A stretch of 34,375 nt of DNA. Origin: SFDP01 sp051891855 (GTDB taxonomy: Bacteria; Bacillota; Clostridia; Lachnospirales; Lachnospiraceae). Made by a program: the position numbers and the translations under genes. Position 1 is the first letter of the stretch, and every line of letters begins with the position of its first letter. The stretch lies in assembly GCA_051891855.1 (NCBI GenBank), contig JBJFFP010000057.1, positions 1 to 34,375 on the forward strand, read 5' to 3'. The notes below the pieces were generated by a model. That model was given only the letters and a program-made list of their open reading frames with translations. It was not told the DNA's origin and did not search any database. Below, one piece after another: positions 15,828 through 23,440 of the stretch.

Positions 15828-16265
15828 ATGCTTCGCGAATCATTTACCAGGGTATATTCAAAATTTAAACTGCATTTTTACCAGAAGGTATTTGAACGCT
15901 GGAAGGACAGGGAGGCATCACTGACTACAGTGGAGACCTTTTGCATGGAAATCATTAATGCAGCAGGAGAGCCTACGGTTAATGAATTTGCCAAATTGGC
16001 CAATCTTTCCTCCCCCAATGCAGCCTACAAGGTAAATAATCTGGTGAAAAAGGGTTACCTGGAAAAGGTTCAGTCCAGGGAAGATAAACGGGAATATCAT
16101 CTGCGGGTAACACAGAAATATCTGGACTATTATAACATCAGCTACCAGTACATGGATACGGTATTAAAAAGGATGGAAGAACGGTTCAGCCTGGAAGAAA
16201 TCGAGATACTGGTACGGATGCTTCGGATCATGGATGAAGAGCTGATGTCAGAAATTCAGATTTAA
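15828..16265 (+). CDS. fabT: MarR-family regulator, FabT-like
   Basis: This 145-residue winged-helix protein has the recognition region NEFAKLANLSSPNAAYKVNNLVKK at about residues 46-69. The wing with SREDKREYHLRVT follows, then C-terminal dimerisation helices. FabT proteins of Firmicutes sense acyl-ACP and repress fatty-acid synthesis genes. Location inside the fab operon and the dyads at its promoter support the same job here, with autoregulation. The ribosome site is a strong GAGGAGG. The gene symbol is by analogy: the family is clear, the ligand is inferred. It is last of the fab genes, unlike the streptococcal order where fabT comes near the start. Confidence 0.8.
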   Translation: MLRESFTRVYSKFKLHFYQKVFERWKDREASLTTVETFCMEIINAAGEPTVNEFAKLANLSSPNAAYKVNNLVKKGYLEKVQSREDKREYHLRVTQKYLDYYNISYQYMDTVLKRMEERFSLEEIEILVRMLRIMDEELMSEIQI

Positions 16266-16278
16266 GGAGAGGATATTC

Positions 16279-16845
16279 TTGGCAAAATTATATTTTTATT
16301 ATGGTGCCATGGGCAGCTCTAAAACAGCCAATGCACTGATGACAGAATACAACTACGCAGAGAGAGGGCAGAAAGCCCTTTTGGGGAAAACCAATATAGA
16401 TACCCGTAACGGAAAGTATAAAATCCGTTCCCGAATCGGGTTGGAAAAGGACTGCGTATTGCTTTCCGATATCTGTGCCATGAGTAATGAGGAGCTGGAA
16501 AGCTATGATGCTGTTATCGTAGATGAGATTCAGTTTGCCACAGTAGACCAGATCAATTTTCTGGCCCGGGTGGTGGATGAGCTGGGAGTGCCGGTTCTTT
16601 GCTACGGACTTCGCACGGACTTTCAGACCAATCTTTTTGAAGGATCCAGAAGGCTTTTAGAGCTGGCGGATGAGATTAAGGAAGTGAAGACCGTCTGCTG
16701 GTGCGGTAAGAAAGCCATTTGTAATGCCCGCTATAACGGAGAGGGAATCGTAAGAGAGGGTACTCAGGTAATGCTGGGAGCCAACGATGAATATATGGCC
16801 CTTTGCCGTAAGCACTTTATGGAAGGAAAACTGCACAAGGAATAA
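16279..16845 (+). CDS. tdk: Thymidine kinase (type II)
   Basis: The 188-residue protein has the P-loop GAMGSSKT at residues 9-16 and the Walker-B-like VDEIQF. The lid region GLRTDFQTNLFEGS is that of TK1-type thymidine kinases, and the paired cysteines (CWCGKKAIC and a later Cys) form the zinc site. It phosphorylates thymidine for salvage. The start is TTG 16279 behind GGAGAGG. It lies only 13 nt after the regulator and before the operon terminator, so it is probably the last gene of the fab transcript, an unusual partner with no metabolic link that I can see. Confidence 0.92.
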   Translation: MAKLYFYYGAMGSSKTANALMTEYNYAERGQKALLGKTNIDTRNGKYKIRSRIGLEKDCVLLSDICAMSNEELESYDAVIVDEIQFATVDQINFLARVVDELGVPVLCYGLRTDFQTNLFEGSRRLLELADEIKEVKTVCWCGKKAICNARYNGEGIVREGTQVMLGANDEYMALCRKHFMEGKLHKE

Positions 16846-16856
16846 AACAGTTGTCC

Positions 16857-16889
16857 AAAACTGCCACACAGCAAGGTGGCAGTTTTTTT
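16857..16889 (+). terminator. Strong intrinsic terminator of the fab-tdk operon
   Basis: AAAACTGCCAC (16857-16867) pairs with GTGGCAGTTTT (16876-16886) across an 8-nt loop and runs into a T tract to 16889. Confidence 0.92.
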
Positions 16890-16965
16890 CTGCCACGGAT
16901 AAGGCTATAGCCTGAATCTATATCCAATCATAATAATTGCCAATAAAAAAGAAGAGAAACAGTGG

Positions 16966-16994
16966 TTGACAAATGGAGACTGCTTGCATATACT
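16966..16994 (+). promoter_or_regulatory. SigA promoter of the amino-acid ABC operon
   Basis: A perfect TTGACA (16966-16971), a 17-nt spacer and TATACT (16989-16994). The predicted start near 17001 coincides with the dyad described next. Nothing else is recognisable in 16890-17045. Confidence 0.82.
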
Positions 16995-17002
16995 ACATAT
17001 AT

Positions 17003-17021
17003 ACCTACCGGGTGAATAGGT
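17003..17021 (+). promoter_or_regulatory. Dyad at the transcription start of the ABC operon
   Basis: ACCTA (17003-17007) and TAGGT (17017-17021) are inverted around CCGGGTGAA. The site covers +3 to +21 and is well placed for a repressor. The downstream sulfur amino-acid genes suggest an Rrf2-type (CymR-like) regulator, which bind dyads of this general size, but no regulator gene is nearby and the match is not specific. Confidence 0.4.
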
Positions 17022-17045
17022 TAATAAAGAAAGGGACAGGGTGAA

Positions 17046-17717
17046 ATGGATTTTTCGTTTATGATAAAATACGCACCGCTGTATCTGGAGGCAGCATTGC
17101 TGACCATAAAGATTGCGGCCTGCGGAATCGTTGGAGCCTTTGTGGTGGGAATCGTCTGTTGTCTGATTAAAGAGCTGAAGCTGCCGATTCTTTCTGGGCT
17201 GGTACAGATTTATATTGAACTTTCCCGAAATACTCCTTTGTTGATTCAGCTTTTCTTTTTGTACTTCGGACTGCCAAAGCTGGGAATCCTTCTAAGCTCT
17301 GAGGCCTGTGGAATTATAGGATTGATTTTTCTGGGTGGTAGCTATATGGCGGAAGGATTCAGAGCAGGTATAGATAACGTTCCGAAAATTCAGAGAGAAA
17401 CAGCTGCAAGCCTGGGGATGACCGGATTGCAAATCTTTTTCAAGGTAATCTTACCCCAGGCAGTAGCCACCAGTGTACCGGTATTTTGTGCCAACTGTAT
17501 TTTCCTGATCAAGGAAACGTCGGTATTCAGTGCAGTGGCTCTGGCAGACCTGATGTATGTGACTAAGGATTTGATCGGGCTGTATTATAAGACGGATGAA
17601 GCCTTGCTGATGCTGGTGATTGCCTATCTGATCATTTTATTACCGGTATCTCTGGTCAGTTCCTGGATAGAAAGGAGAGTTCGGTATGCAGGATATGGGA
17701 ATACAGGTTCTCTTTGA
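17046..17717 (+). CDS. Polar amino-acid ABC transporter permease
   Basis: The 223-residue membrane protein of the HisM/GlnP family has about five hydrophobic helices. The conserved cytoplasmic EAA loop (EGFRAGIDNVPKIQRETAASLGM, then ILPQA) contacts the ATPase. The N-terminal IELSRNTPLLIQLFFLYFG is diagnostic of amino-acid permeases. With the next permease it would form a heterodimer channel. The reading frame overlaps the second permease by 32 nt. The substrate is inferred from the following PLP enzymes to be cystine, cysteine or a related compound. Confidence 0.88.
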   Translation: MDFSFMIKYAPLYLEAALLTIKIAACGIVGAFVVGIVCCLIKELKLPILSGLVQIYIELSRNTPLLIQLFFLYFGLPKLGILLSSEACGIIGLIFLGGSYMAEGFRAGIDNVPKIQRETAASLGMTGLQIFFKVILPQAVATSVPVFCANCIFLIKETSVFSAVALADLMYVTKDLIGLYYKTDEALLMLVIAYLIILLPVSLVSSWIERRVRYAGYGNTGSL

Positions 17718-18363
17718 GGGAATCAATGCTCAAAGGCTTTTGTCCGGGCTTTGGGTGTCTCTTAGGTTAGCTCTGATTTCCATGGCCTTTTCCGTAATTC
17801 TGGGAATCCTCATGGGGATGATTATGACGGTAAAAAACAGGGCAGTCAGGCTGCTTTGCCGTATTTATCTGGAAACGGTAAGAATCATGCCACAGCTGGT
17901 GCTGCTCTTTCTGGTTTATTTTGGGGCGGCAAAGCATTTGGGTGTGGATATATCGGGTGAGCTGGCCTCCGTCATCGTGTTTACCTTCTGGGGGACGGCA
18001 GAAATGGGAGATTTGGTGAGAAATGCCCTGATTTCCATACCGAAGCATCAGTATGAAAGCGGATACAGCCTGGGTCTGACCAAGCTGCAGGTATACATTC
18101 GGATTATTTTACCTCAGACCGTAAGAAGGCTGCTTCCTTCGGGAGTAAATCTTCTTACCAGAATGATTAAAACCACTTCCCTGGTGGTTCTTATCGGTGT
18201 AGTCGAGGTGGTAAAGACCGGAAAACAGATTATAGATGCTTCCCGATATAATAATCCGAAAGCGGCATTATGGGTTTACGGGGCCATCTTCCTTCTGTAT
18301 TTTGCCATTTGCTTTCCCATTTCCAGATTGTCCGTCTTTTTAGAAAAAAGATTGAAAACATAA
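17686..18363 (+). CDS. Polar amino-acid ABC transporter permease, second subunit
   Basis: The 225-residue permease is of the same family as its upstream neighbour, with about five membrane helices, ETVRIMPQLVLLFLVYFG, and the EAA loop NALISIPKHQYESGYSLG followed by ILPQT. The start ATG 17686 lies 8 nt after AAGGAG and inside the 3' end of the preceding gene, so the two are translationally coupled. Having two different permeases rather than one homodimer is common for this family. It lies 40 nt before the ATPase. Confidence 0.87.
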   Translation: MQDMGIQVLFEGINAQRLLSGLWVSLRLALISMAFSVILGILMGMIMTVKNRAVRLLCRIYLETVRIMPQLVLLFLVYFGAAKHLGVDISGELASVIVFTFWGTAEMGDLVRNALISIPKHQYESGYSLGLTKLQVYIRIILPQTVRRLLPSGVNLLTRMIKTTSLVVLIGVVEVVKTGKQIIDASRYNNPKAALWVYGAIFLLYFAICFPISRLSVFLEKRLKT

Positions 18364-18403
18364 TAGGAGTGAGGCTGGAAAAGGCCGCAGAATTGAGGAG
18401 AAG

Positions 18404-19159
18404 ATGAATAAGATAATTTTGGAAACGGTGGGACTGACCAAATCCTTTGAGCCGGGAGCCACCATATTGAAGCATATAGATTTTTCCATCCGGCAGGGAG
18501 AGGTTGTGGTTATCGTAGGACCCTCCGGATGCGGAAAGAGTACCTTTCTTCGCTGTCTGAATCTTCTGGAGGATGCGGATGGAGGAGATATTCTTCTGGA
18601 GGGAGAGGTAATCAACCGGGAGAAAAAGAATCGGCATAAATATCGGGAGCAGATAGGCATGGTTTTTCAAAGCTACGACCTTTTTCCCCATAAAACCGTA
18701 CTGGAGAATATTCTTTTAGCTCCCCTTCTGGTACAGAAAAGGAATCGCAAGGAGGTGGAAGAGGAGGCAATGAAGCTTCTGAAGCGAGTGGGACTGGAGG
18801 AGAAGGCCAACAGCTATCCCCGTCAGCTTTCCGGTGGACAGAAGCAGAGAGCAGCCATCGTCAGATCCTTGATTATGCACCCCAAGGTACTGCTGCTGGA
18901 TGAAATTACCGCAGCCCTGGATCCGGAAATGGTTCGGGAGGTATTGCAGGTGGTGCTGGAGCTGGCAAAAGAGGGGATGACCATGCTCATCGTCACTCAT
19001 GAGATGGAGTTTGCCAAAGCAGTAGCAGACCGGGTGATTTTTTTGGATCAGGGAGAAATTGTGGAGGAAGAGAAGCCAAAGGAATTTTTTACCTACCCAA
19101 AGACGGAAAGGGCAAAGAAATTTTTGAATACCTTCCATTATGAAGCATTGGAAATATAA
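18404..19159 (+). CDS. Polar amino-acid ABC transporter ATP-binding protein
   Basis: This 251-residue ATPase is of the GlnQ/HisP family. It has Walker A GPSGCGKST (39-47), a Q-loop in VFQSYDLFPH, the signature LSGGQ (142-146), Walker B ending in Asp166-Glu167, and the switch histidine in VTHEMEFA. It hydrolyses ATP on the cytoplasmic face to drive import through the two permeases. The leader GGCCGCAGAATTGAGGAGAA resembles the leaders before fabH and fabK. Confidence 0.93.
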   Translation: MNKIILETVGLTKSFEPGATILKHIDFSIRQGEVVVIVGPSGCGKSTFLRCLNLLEDADGGDILLEGEVINREKKNRHKYREQIGMVFQSYDLFPHKTVLENILLAPLLVQKRNRKEVEEEAMKLLKRVGLEEKANSYPRQLSGGQKQRAAIVRSLIMHPKVLLLDEITAALDPEMVREVLQVVLELAKEGMTMLIVTHEMEFAKAVADRVIFLDQGEIVEEEKPKEFFTYPKTERAKKFLNTFHYEALEI

Positions 19160-19169
19160 TACGAAAAGA

Positions 19170-19186
19170 TGAACCTGAGAGGTTCA
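19170..19186 (+). other. Small hairpin between ATPase and binding-protein genes
   Basis: TGAACC (19170-19175) pairs with GGTTCA (19181-19186) around TGAGA. There is no T tract, so it is not a terminator. Hairpins at this place often stabilise the binding-protein part of an ABC transcript after processing (inference). It is followed by AAGGAGGAG before ATG 19204. Confidence 0.4.
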
Positions 19187-19203
19187 CATTAAGGAGGAGA
19201 AAA

Positions 19204-20130
19204 ATGAAAAAGAAAATCTTAAACACATTCTTACTTGCAGGACTTACTCTGGGACTTTTGACCGGCTGCCAAAAAGCCGCAGAGCAAACGGCTAATCCTT
19301 CATCGGAAGGAACACGTGAGGAGGCGGTAAGTGCTGCAGAGGCAGAAGATAGTGCCACAGAAGGCCAGTCAGGAAGAAGTCTTCAGGAAATCCGGGATTC
19401 AGGAACCATAAAAATCGGAGTTTTCAGCGATAAAAATCCTTTTGGCTATGTGGATGCCAACGGAGAGGTACAGGGCTATGATGTTTACTTTGCCGATAGA
19501 ATCGGACAGGATTTGTTGGGTAGCGAAGAAGCGGTGGAATACGTCTTTGTGGAAGCTGCTAACCGCGTAGAGTATCTGCAGTCCGGCAAGGTGGATATTA
19601 TTCTGGCTAACTTTACCGTTACTGAGGAAAGAGCAGAGAAGGTTGATTTTGCCCTGCCTTATATGAAGGTGGCTTTGGGTGTGGTTTCTCCTGAGGAGGC
19701 ACTAATCACAGATGTGGCACAGCTGGAAGGAAAAACGCTGATTGTGGTGAAGGGAACTACGGCAGAAAGCTATTTTGGTGAAAATCATCCGGAAATTAAT
19801 CTCTTAAAATTTGATGAGTATCAGGAAGCTTATGATGCTTTGCTGGATGGAAGAGGGGATGCTTTTTCCACCGATAACACTGAGGTACTTGCCTGGGCTC
19901 TTTTAAATCCCGGCTTCGGTGTAGGAGTGGAATCCGTAGGAAGTCTGGATACCATCGCACCTGCGGTGCAAAAGGGGAATACGGAATTATTGAATTGGCT
20001 CAACGAGGAGATCAAAGCACTGGCAGAAGAACAGTTCTTCCACAAAGCTTTTGAAGAAACTCTGGCTCCGGTTTACGGGGAAGCCGTAGATGCAGATAAT
20101 CTGGTAGTTGAAGGCGGAATTGTAGAATAA
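19204..20130 (+). CDS. Amino-acid ABC transporter substrate-binding lipoprotein
   Basis: The 308-residue protein starts with a lipoprotein signal peptide whose lipobox is LLTGC, with Cys22 the expected lipidation site. A Ser/Ala/Glu-rich spacer (23-60) and a family-3 periplasmic-binding-protein fold follow (TIKIGVFSDKNPFGYVDANG, then NFTVTEERAEKVDFALPYM). It would be anchored outside the membrane and hand the ligand to the permeases. The fold is that of cystine, glutamine and arginine binding proteins, and sequence alone does not decide between them. The following C-S lyases favour a sulfur amino acid. Confidence 0.9.
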   Translation: MKKKILNTFLLAGLTLGLLTGCQKAAEQTANPSSEGTREEAVSAAEAEDSATEGQSGRSLQEIRDSGTIKIGVFSDKNPFGYVDANGEVQGYDVYFADRIGQDLLGSEEAVEYVFVEAANRVEYLQSGKVDIILANFTVTEERAEKVDFALPYMKVALGVVSPEEALITDVAQLEGKTLIVVKGTTAESYFGENHPEINLLKFDEYQEAYDALLDGRGDAFSTDNTEVLAWALLNPGFGVGVESVGSLDTIAPAVQKGNTELLNWLNEEIKALAEEQFFHKAFEETLAPVYGEAVDADNLVVEGGIVE

Positions 20131-20155
20131 GAAAAAGGGAAGGAAGGACACTGGT

Positions 20156-21298
20156 ATGGCGTATGGGATTTCGACGAAATGTATTCATCTTGAAGGCAAA
20201 AAGCTGTCCTGTGACAAATCGGGGGCAGTGAGCTTTCCGATTTATCAGTCAGCCACCTTCGCCCACCCCGGGCTGGGAGAAAGCACCGGCTATGATTATA
20301 GCCGACTGCAAAATCCCACCAGACAGCAGGTGGAGAATATGGTAGCCGGCTTGGAGGGGGGAGCAGAGGGAATCGCTTTTTCCAGCGGAATGGCTGCGGT
20401 AGCTGCGGTGATGGAGCTGTTTTCCCCGGGAGATCAGATTATTGCCGATGAGGATTTATACGGAGGCAGTGATCGTCTGTTTTCTGCCATCAGTCGAAAA
20501 AACGGGGTGGAGATTCTCAGGGTCAATCTGGCAGTCAAAAGCCCCAAAGAGTATATTACAGGCAGGACGAAGGCTATTTTCTTTGAAACCCCTACCAATC
20601 CCATGATGAATGTGGTGGATATCGGTGAAATGGTAAAAATTGCTTCAGACCACAGCATACTTACCATTGTGGATAACACCTTCCTTTCTCCCTATCTGCA
20701 AAACCCCATTAAGCTGGGAGCAGATATCGTCATTCACAGCGGAACCAAATATCTGGGAGGCCACAACGATACGCTGGCAGGCTTCGTGGTAGCGAAAACA
20801 CCTGAGCTGGGAGAAGGAATCCGCTATATCAGCAAGACTACCGGAGCATCATTGGCTCCTCTGGACAGCTGGCTGATTTTAAGAGGATTGAAAACGCTGG
20901 CTCTGCGGATGGAAAGGGCTGAGGCTAACGCCCTTAAGCTGGCCCAATGGCTGGAAAAACGGCCGGAGGTTAAGCGGGTAATTTACCCGGGCTTATGCGG
21001 ACACCCGGGACATGCTGTGATGAAAAAGCAGGCCAGGGGATTTGGTGCTATGCTTACCTTTGAGGTAAATTCCAAAGCACTGGTGGAAAAAATTTTACGG
21101 CAGCTGAAGCTGATTCTGTTTGCAGAAAGTCTGGGGGGTGTGGAAACCCTGATTACCTATCCCATTACCCAGACCCACGCAGACGTAAGCCCTGAGCAGC
21201 TTGCAGCCAACGGAATCAATGACCGGATTCTTCGCCTTTCCGTGGGAATAGAGGATGCAGAGGATTTAATTGAAGACCTGGAACAGGCATTTACATAA
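20156..21298 (+). CDS. Trans-sulfuration PLP enzyme (cystathionine gamma-synthase/lyase family)
   Basis: The 380-residue enzyme is of the Cys/Met-metabolism PLP family. It has the phosphate-binding SSGMAA, the active-site Tyr in DLYGGSDRLF, FETPTNP, DNTF and the PLP lysine in SGTKYLGGH (Lys198). The family covers cystathionine gamma-synthase, cystathionine lyases, O-acetylhomoserine sulfhydrylase and methionine gamma-lyase, which cannot be separated safely by eye. Gly replaces the Cys found near the active Tyr of classical methionine gamma-lyases, which speaks against that role. Location after a probable cystine importer favours sulfur recovery or cysteine/homocysteine interconversion. Confidence 0.87.
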   Translation: MAYGISTKCIHLEGKKLSCDKSGAVSFPIYQSATFAHPGLGESTGYDYSRLQNPTRQQVENMVAGLEGGAEGIAFSSGMAAVAAVMELFSPGDQIIADEDLYGGSDRLFSAISRKNGVEILRVNLAVKSPKEYITGRTKAIFFETPTNPMMNVVDIGEMVKIASDHSILTIVDNTFLSPYLQNPIKLGADIVIHSGTKYLGGHNDTLAGFVVAKTPELGEGIRYISKTTGASLAPLDSWLILRGLKTLALRMERAEANALKLAQWLEKRPEVKRVIYPGLCGHPGHAVMKKQARGFGAMLTFEVNSKALVEKILRQLKLILFAESLGGVETLITYPITQTHADVSPEQLAANGINDRILRLSVGIEDAEDLIEDLEQAFT

Positions 21299-21337
21299 AA
21301 GATAATTCATAGGATACTGCTTTAAAATGGAGGAAGT

Positions 21338-22513
21338 ATGGGAGAAAAAAATCTGAACTTTGATCAGGTAATTGAACGGCGTAATACACGCAGCCTGAAA
21401 TATGATTTTGCCGTGGAAAGGGGAATACCCGGGGATAATCTTCCACTGTGGGTAGCGGATATGGATTTTCCCGTTTCTTCCTATATTCAGGAAGCCCTGG
21501 AGCAGATGGTGGCTCACGGAATTTTCGGCTATAGTGAGGTGAAGGAGCATTATTTTGAACCACTGAGAGATTGGTGGGAAAAGCACCATGGCTGGAGAGT
21601 AGAGCAGCAATGGCTGGTAAAAAGCCCCGGAGTGGTTTTTGCCCTAGCAGCTGCCATTCGAGCCTTTACTGAGGAAGGTGAAGCAGTAATTATCCAACAG
21701 CCGGTATATTATCCCTTTGCCAATGTGATAAAAAACAATCGTCGCAGACTGGTGATCAGTAATCTGATTTTGGGAGAAAAGGGCTATGAAATGGATTATA
21801 CCGATTTTGAAGAAAAGCTGGTAAAAGAGCAGGTAAAGCTGTTTATTCTCTGTAGTCCTCATAATCCTATCGGAAAAGTATGGAATAAGGAGGAGCTGGA
21901 AAAAATCGGTGATATTTGTCTCAAACACGGAGTTTTCATCATCAGCGATGAAATCCATGCGGACTTTGCCTTTAAGCATCCTCATACCGTCTTTACCGGT
22001 ATTAAACCGGAATATCAGGAAATGTCCATGGTCTGTACGGCTCCCAGCAAGAGCTTTAATCTGGCAGGGCTGCAGGTATCCAATATTTTTATTCCTGACT
22101 CAAAACGGCGGAAGGCTTTTCAGAGGGAAATCTATGCCGCCGGTTATGATGAACTGACTCTGCCTGCCCTGGTGGCCTGTGAGGCTGCTTACCGCCATGG
22201 GGAAGAGTGGCTGAATGGGGTGAAGGAGTATATTCAGGCAAATGAAGCTTATGTCAGAGAGTTTTTAAAACGGCGGCTTCCCCTAGTTCGTTTTGGAGAT
22301 TGGGAAGGAACCTATCTGATCTGGTTGGATTTTCGCGGCTACGGATTAAGCGATGAGGAATTGAACCGTAAAGTTATTCATGAAGCCGGACTATGGCTGG
22401 ACGGAGGAAGTATGTTTGGCAAGGCAGGAGAAGGCTTTCAGCGCATTAATATTGCCTGTCCCAGAAAAACCCTTGAAGAAGCTATGGAGCGGCTGGCAAG
22501 AGTATTTGGCTAA
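21338..22513 (+). CDS. PatB/MalY-type cystathionine beta-lyase (C-S lyase)
   Basis: This 391-residue fold-type-I aminotransferase-like enzyme begins RRNTRSLKYDF and has LPLWVADMDF. It continues with CSPHNPIGKVW, SDEIHADF and the PLP lysine Lys238 in TAPSKSFNLAGLQ. This is the PatB/MalY subgroup, which splits cystathionine, cystine or cysteine conjugates to give a thiol, pyruvate and ammonia. It is the last gene of the operon and precedes a strong terminator. Having two different C-S lyases behind one importer suggests a dedicated sulfur-scavenging unit. Confidence 0.88.
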   Translation: MGEKNLNFDQVIERRNTRSLKYDFAVERGIPGDNLPLWVADMDFPVSSYIQEALEQMVAHGIFGYSEVKEHYFEPLRDWWEKHHGWRVEQQWLVKSPGVVFALAAAIRAFTEEGEAVIIQQPVYYPFANVIKNNRRRLVISNLILGEKGYEMDYTDFEEKLVKEQVKLFILCSPHNPIGKVWNKEELEKIGDICLKHGVFIISDEIHADFAFKHPHTVFTGIKPEYQEMSMVCTAPSKSFNLAGLQVSNIFIPDSKRRKAFQREIYAAGYDELTLPALVACEAAYRHGEEWLNGVKEYIQANEAYVREFLKRRLPLVRFGDWEGTYLIWLDFRGYGLSDEELNRKVIHEAGLWLDGGSMFGKAGEGFQRINIACPRKTLEEAMERLARVFG

Positions 22514-22524
22514 TCCATAAAGAC

Positions 22525-22565
22525 AAAGAACCCCGGATATTCTAAAGGAATATCCGGGGTTCTTT
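22525..22565. terminator. 18-bp perfect bidirectional terminator
   Basis: Positions 22525-22542 pair perfectly with 22548-22565 around the loop TAAAG, with AAAGAA/TTCTTT at the base and a CCCCGG core. It sits between convergent genes. The second arm also encodes the last residues of the reverse-strand ferredoxin gene, whose stop codon is read across the loop edge (22544-22542). Confidence 0.92.
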
Positions 22566-23366
22566 ACGTTCAGTGTAATTCATTTCCAGCATTTTCACAT
22601 GAGAAAGAAAATTCTCATCATCAAAATATTTTGCATTCGTAGGACATATTTTGACACAGGCCTGACATTTGATACAGGTGCCGGGAACCTGGCAGGGGTC
22701 TTCTTCGCTGATAGCGGCCATGGGACAGGCCTCTACACACAGACCGCAGGCATCGCACATATTTTCATGGGTTTGTGGCTTGGCCTTTAAAAACATAGAG
22801 GGCTTACCATCCACACCCAGAGGAGTATAGTAAGTGGTGGGAGGATTCTCGCCGGGAACTTCAATGGGCTGAGGAATACTCTCCAGCTTATGTACCTTCT
22901 CTGCCACCTTACGGGCAAAATTCTCAAGAATCTCTTTGTCTGCCTTATCCGGTCTTCCGGGAGCAATTACATCAGAAAAGACATGATTGGTGGCTACTGC
23001 GGCTGCGGCAATGGTATGAAAACCATTGGCTTCCAGAAGATTTCTTAATTCAATCAGTCCATTATCAAAGCTGCGGTTTCCAAAGGTAACAATGGGAACG
23101 GCAAGAGCCCCGTTTCCGGTAAAACCGCTTTCCACGAAGGGCAGCATTTTATTGGGAACCCGTCCTGCATAAACACAGGTGGCAAAAAGCACCAGATCCT
23201 CAGGAGAAAAGCTATAGTGCTTTTGGCGGGAGGCAGGGGAGGTGTAGCTAAATTCCTCCACTGCAGCATTCAGTATTTCTCCAATCTGCTTTCCCAGGGA
23301 AACAACCACATTTCGGGTATTTCCCGTGGCACTGTAATAAACAAGAACTACTCGTCGGATATTCAT
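22542..23366 (-). CDS. EFR1-type flavodoxin-ferredoxin fusion protein
   Basis: The 274-residue protein joins an N-terminal flavodoxin-like domain to a C-terminal ferredoxin. The flavodoxin part has YYSATGNTRNV as FMN phosphate loop and TFGNRSFDNGLIEL. The ferredoxin carries two CxxCxxCxxxCP clusters (CDACGLCVEACP and CIKCQACVKICP) for two [4Fe-4S] centres. It is a soluble electron carrier between flavin and iron-sulfur partners, typical of strict anaerobes. Its partner enzyme is not known. It follows the Ca2+-type ATPase gene on the same strand by 70 nt, but a weak terminator and promoter in that gap suggest separate expression. Confidence 0.87.
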   Translation of the reverse strand: MNIRRVVLVYYSATGNTRNVVVSLGKQIGEILNAAVEEFSYTSPASRQKHYSFSPEDLVLFATCVYAGRVPNKMLPFVESGFTGNGALAVPIVTFGNRSFDNGLIELRNLLEANGFHTIAAAAVATNHVFSDVIAPGRPDKADKEILENFARKVAEKVHKLESIPQPIEVPGENPPTTYYTPLGVDGKPSMFLKAKPQTHENMCDACGLCVEACPMAAISEEDPCQVPGTCIKCQACVKICPTNAKYFDDENFLSHVKMLEMNYTERKEPRIFL

Positions 23367-23400
23367 TTTTATACCTCACCTTCTTCATCTGTTGCCTGTA

Positions 23401-23440
23401 TAATAACAAAAAAATCTCTGATTGCAAAGAAGAAAATCAG
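23401..23440 (-). promoter_or_regulatory. Weak terminator and promoter between the ATPase and ferredoxin genes
   Basis: On the reverse strand CTGATT (23440-23435) pairs with AATCAG (23423-23418), followed by AGATTTTTTTG. The same stretch reads TTGCAA, a 16-nt spacer and TATTAT, a possible promoter for the ferredoxin gene. Both signals are modest. Confidence 0.35.
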
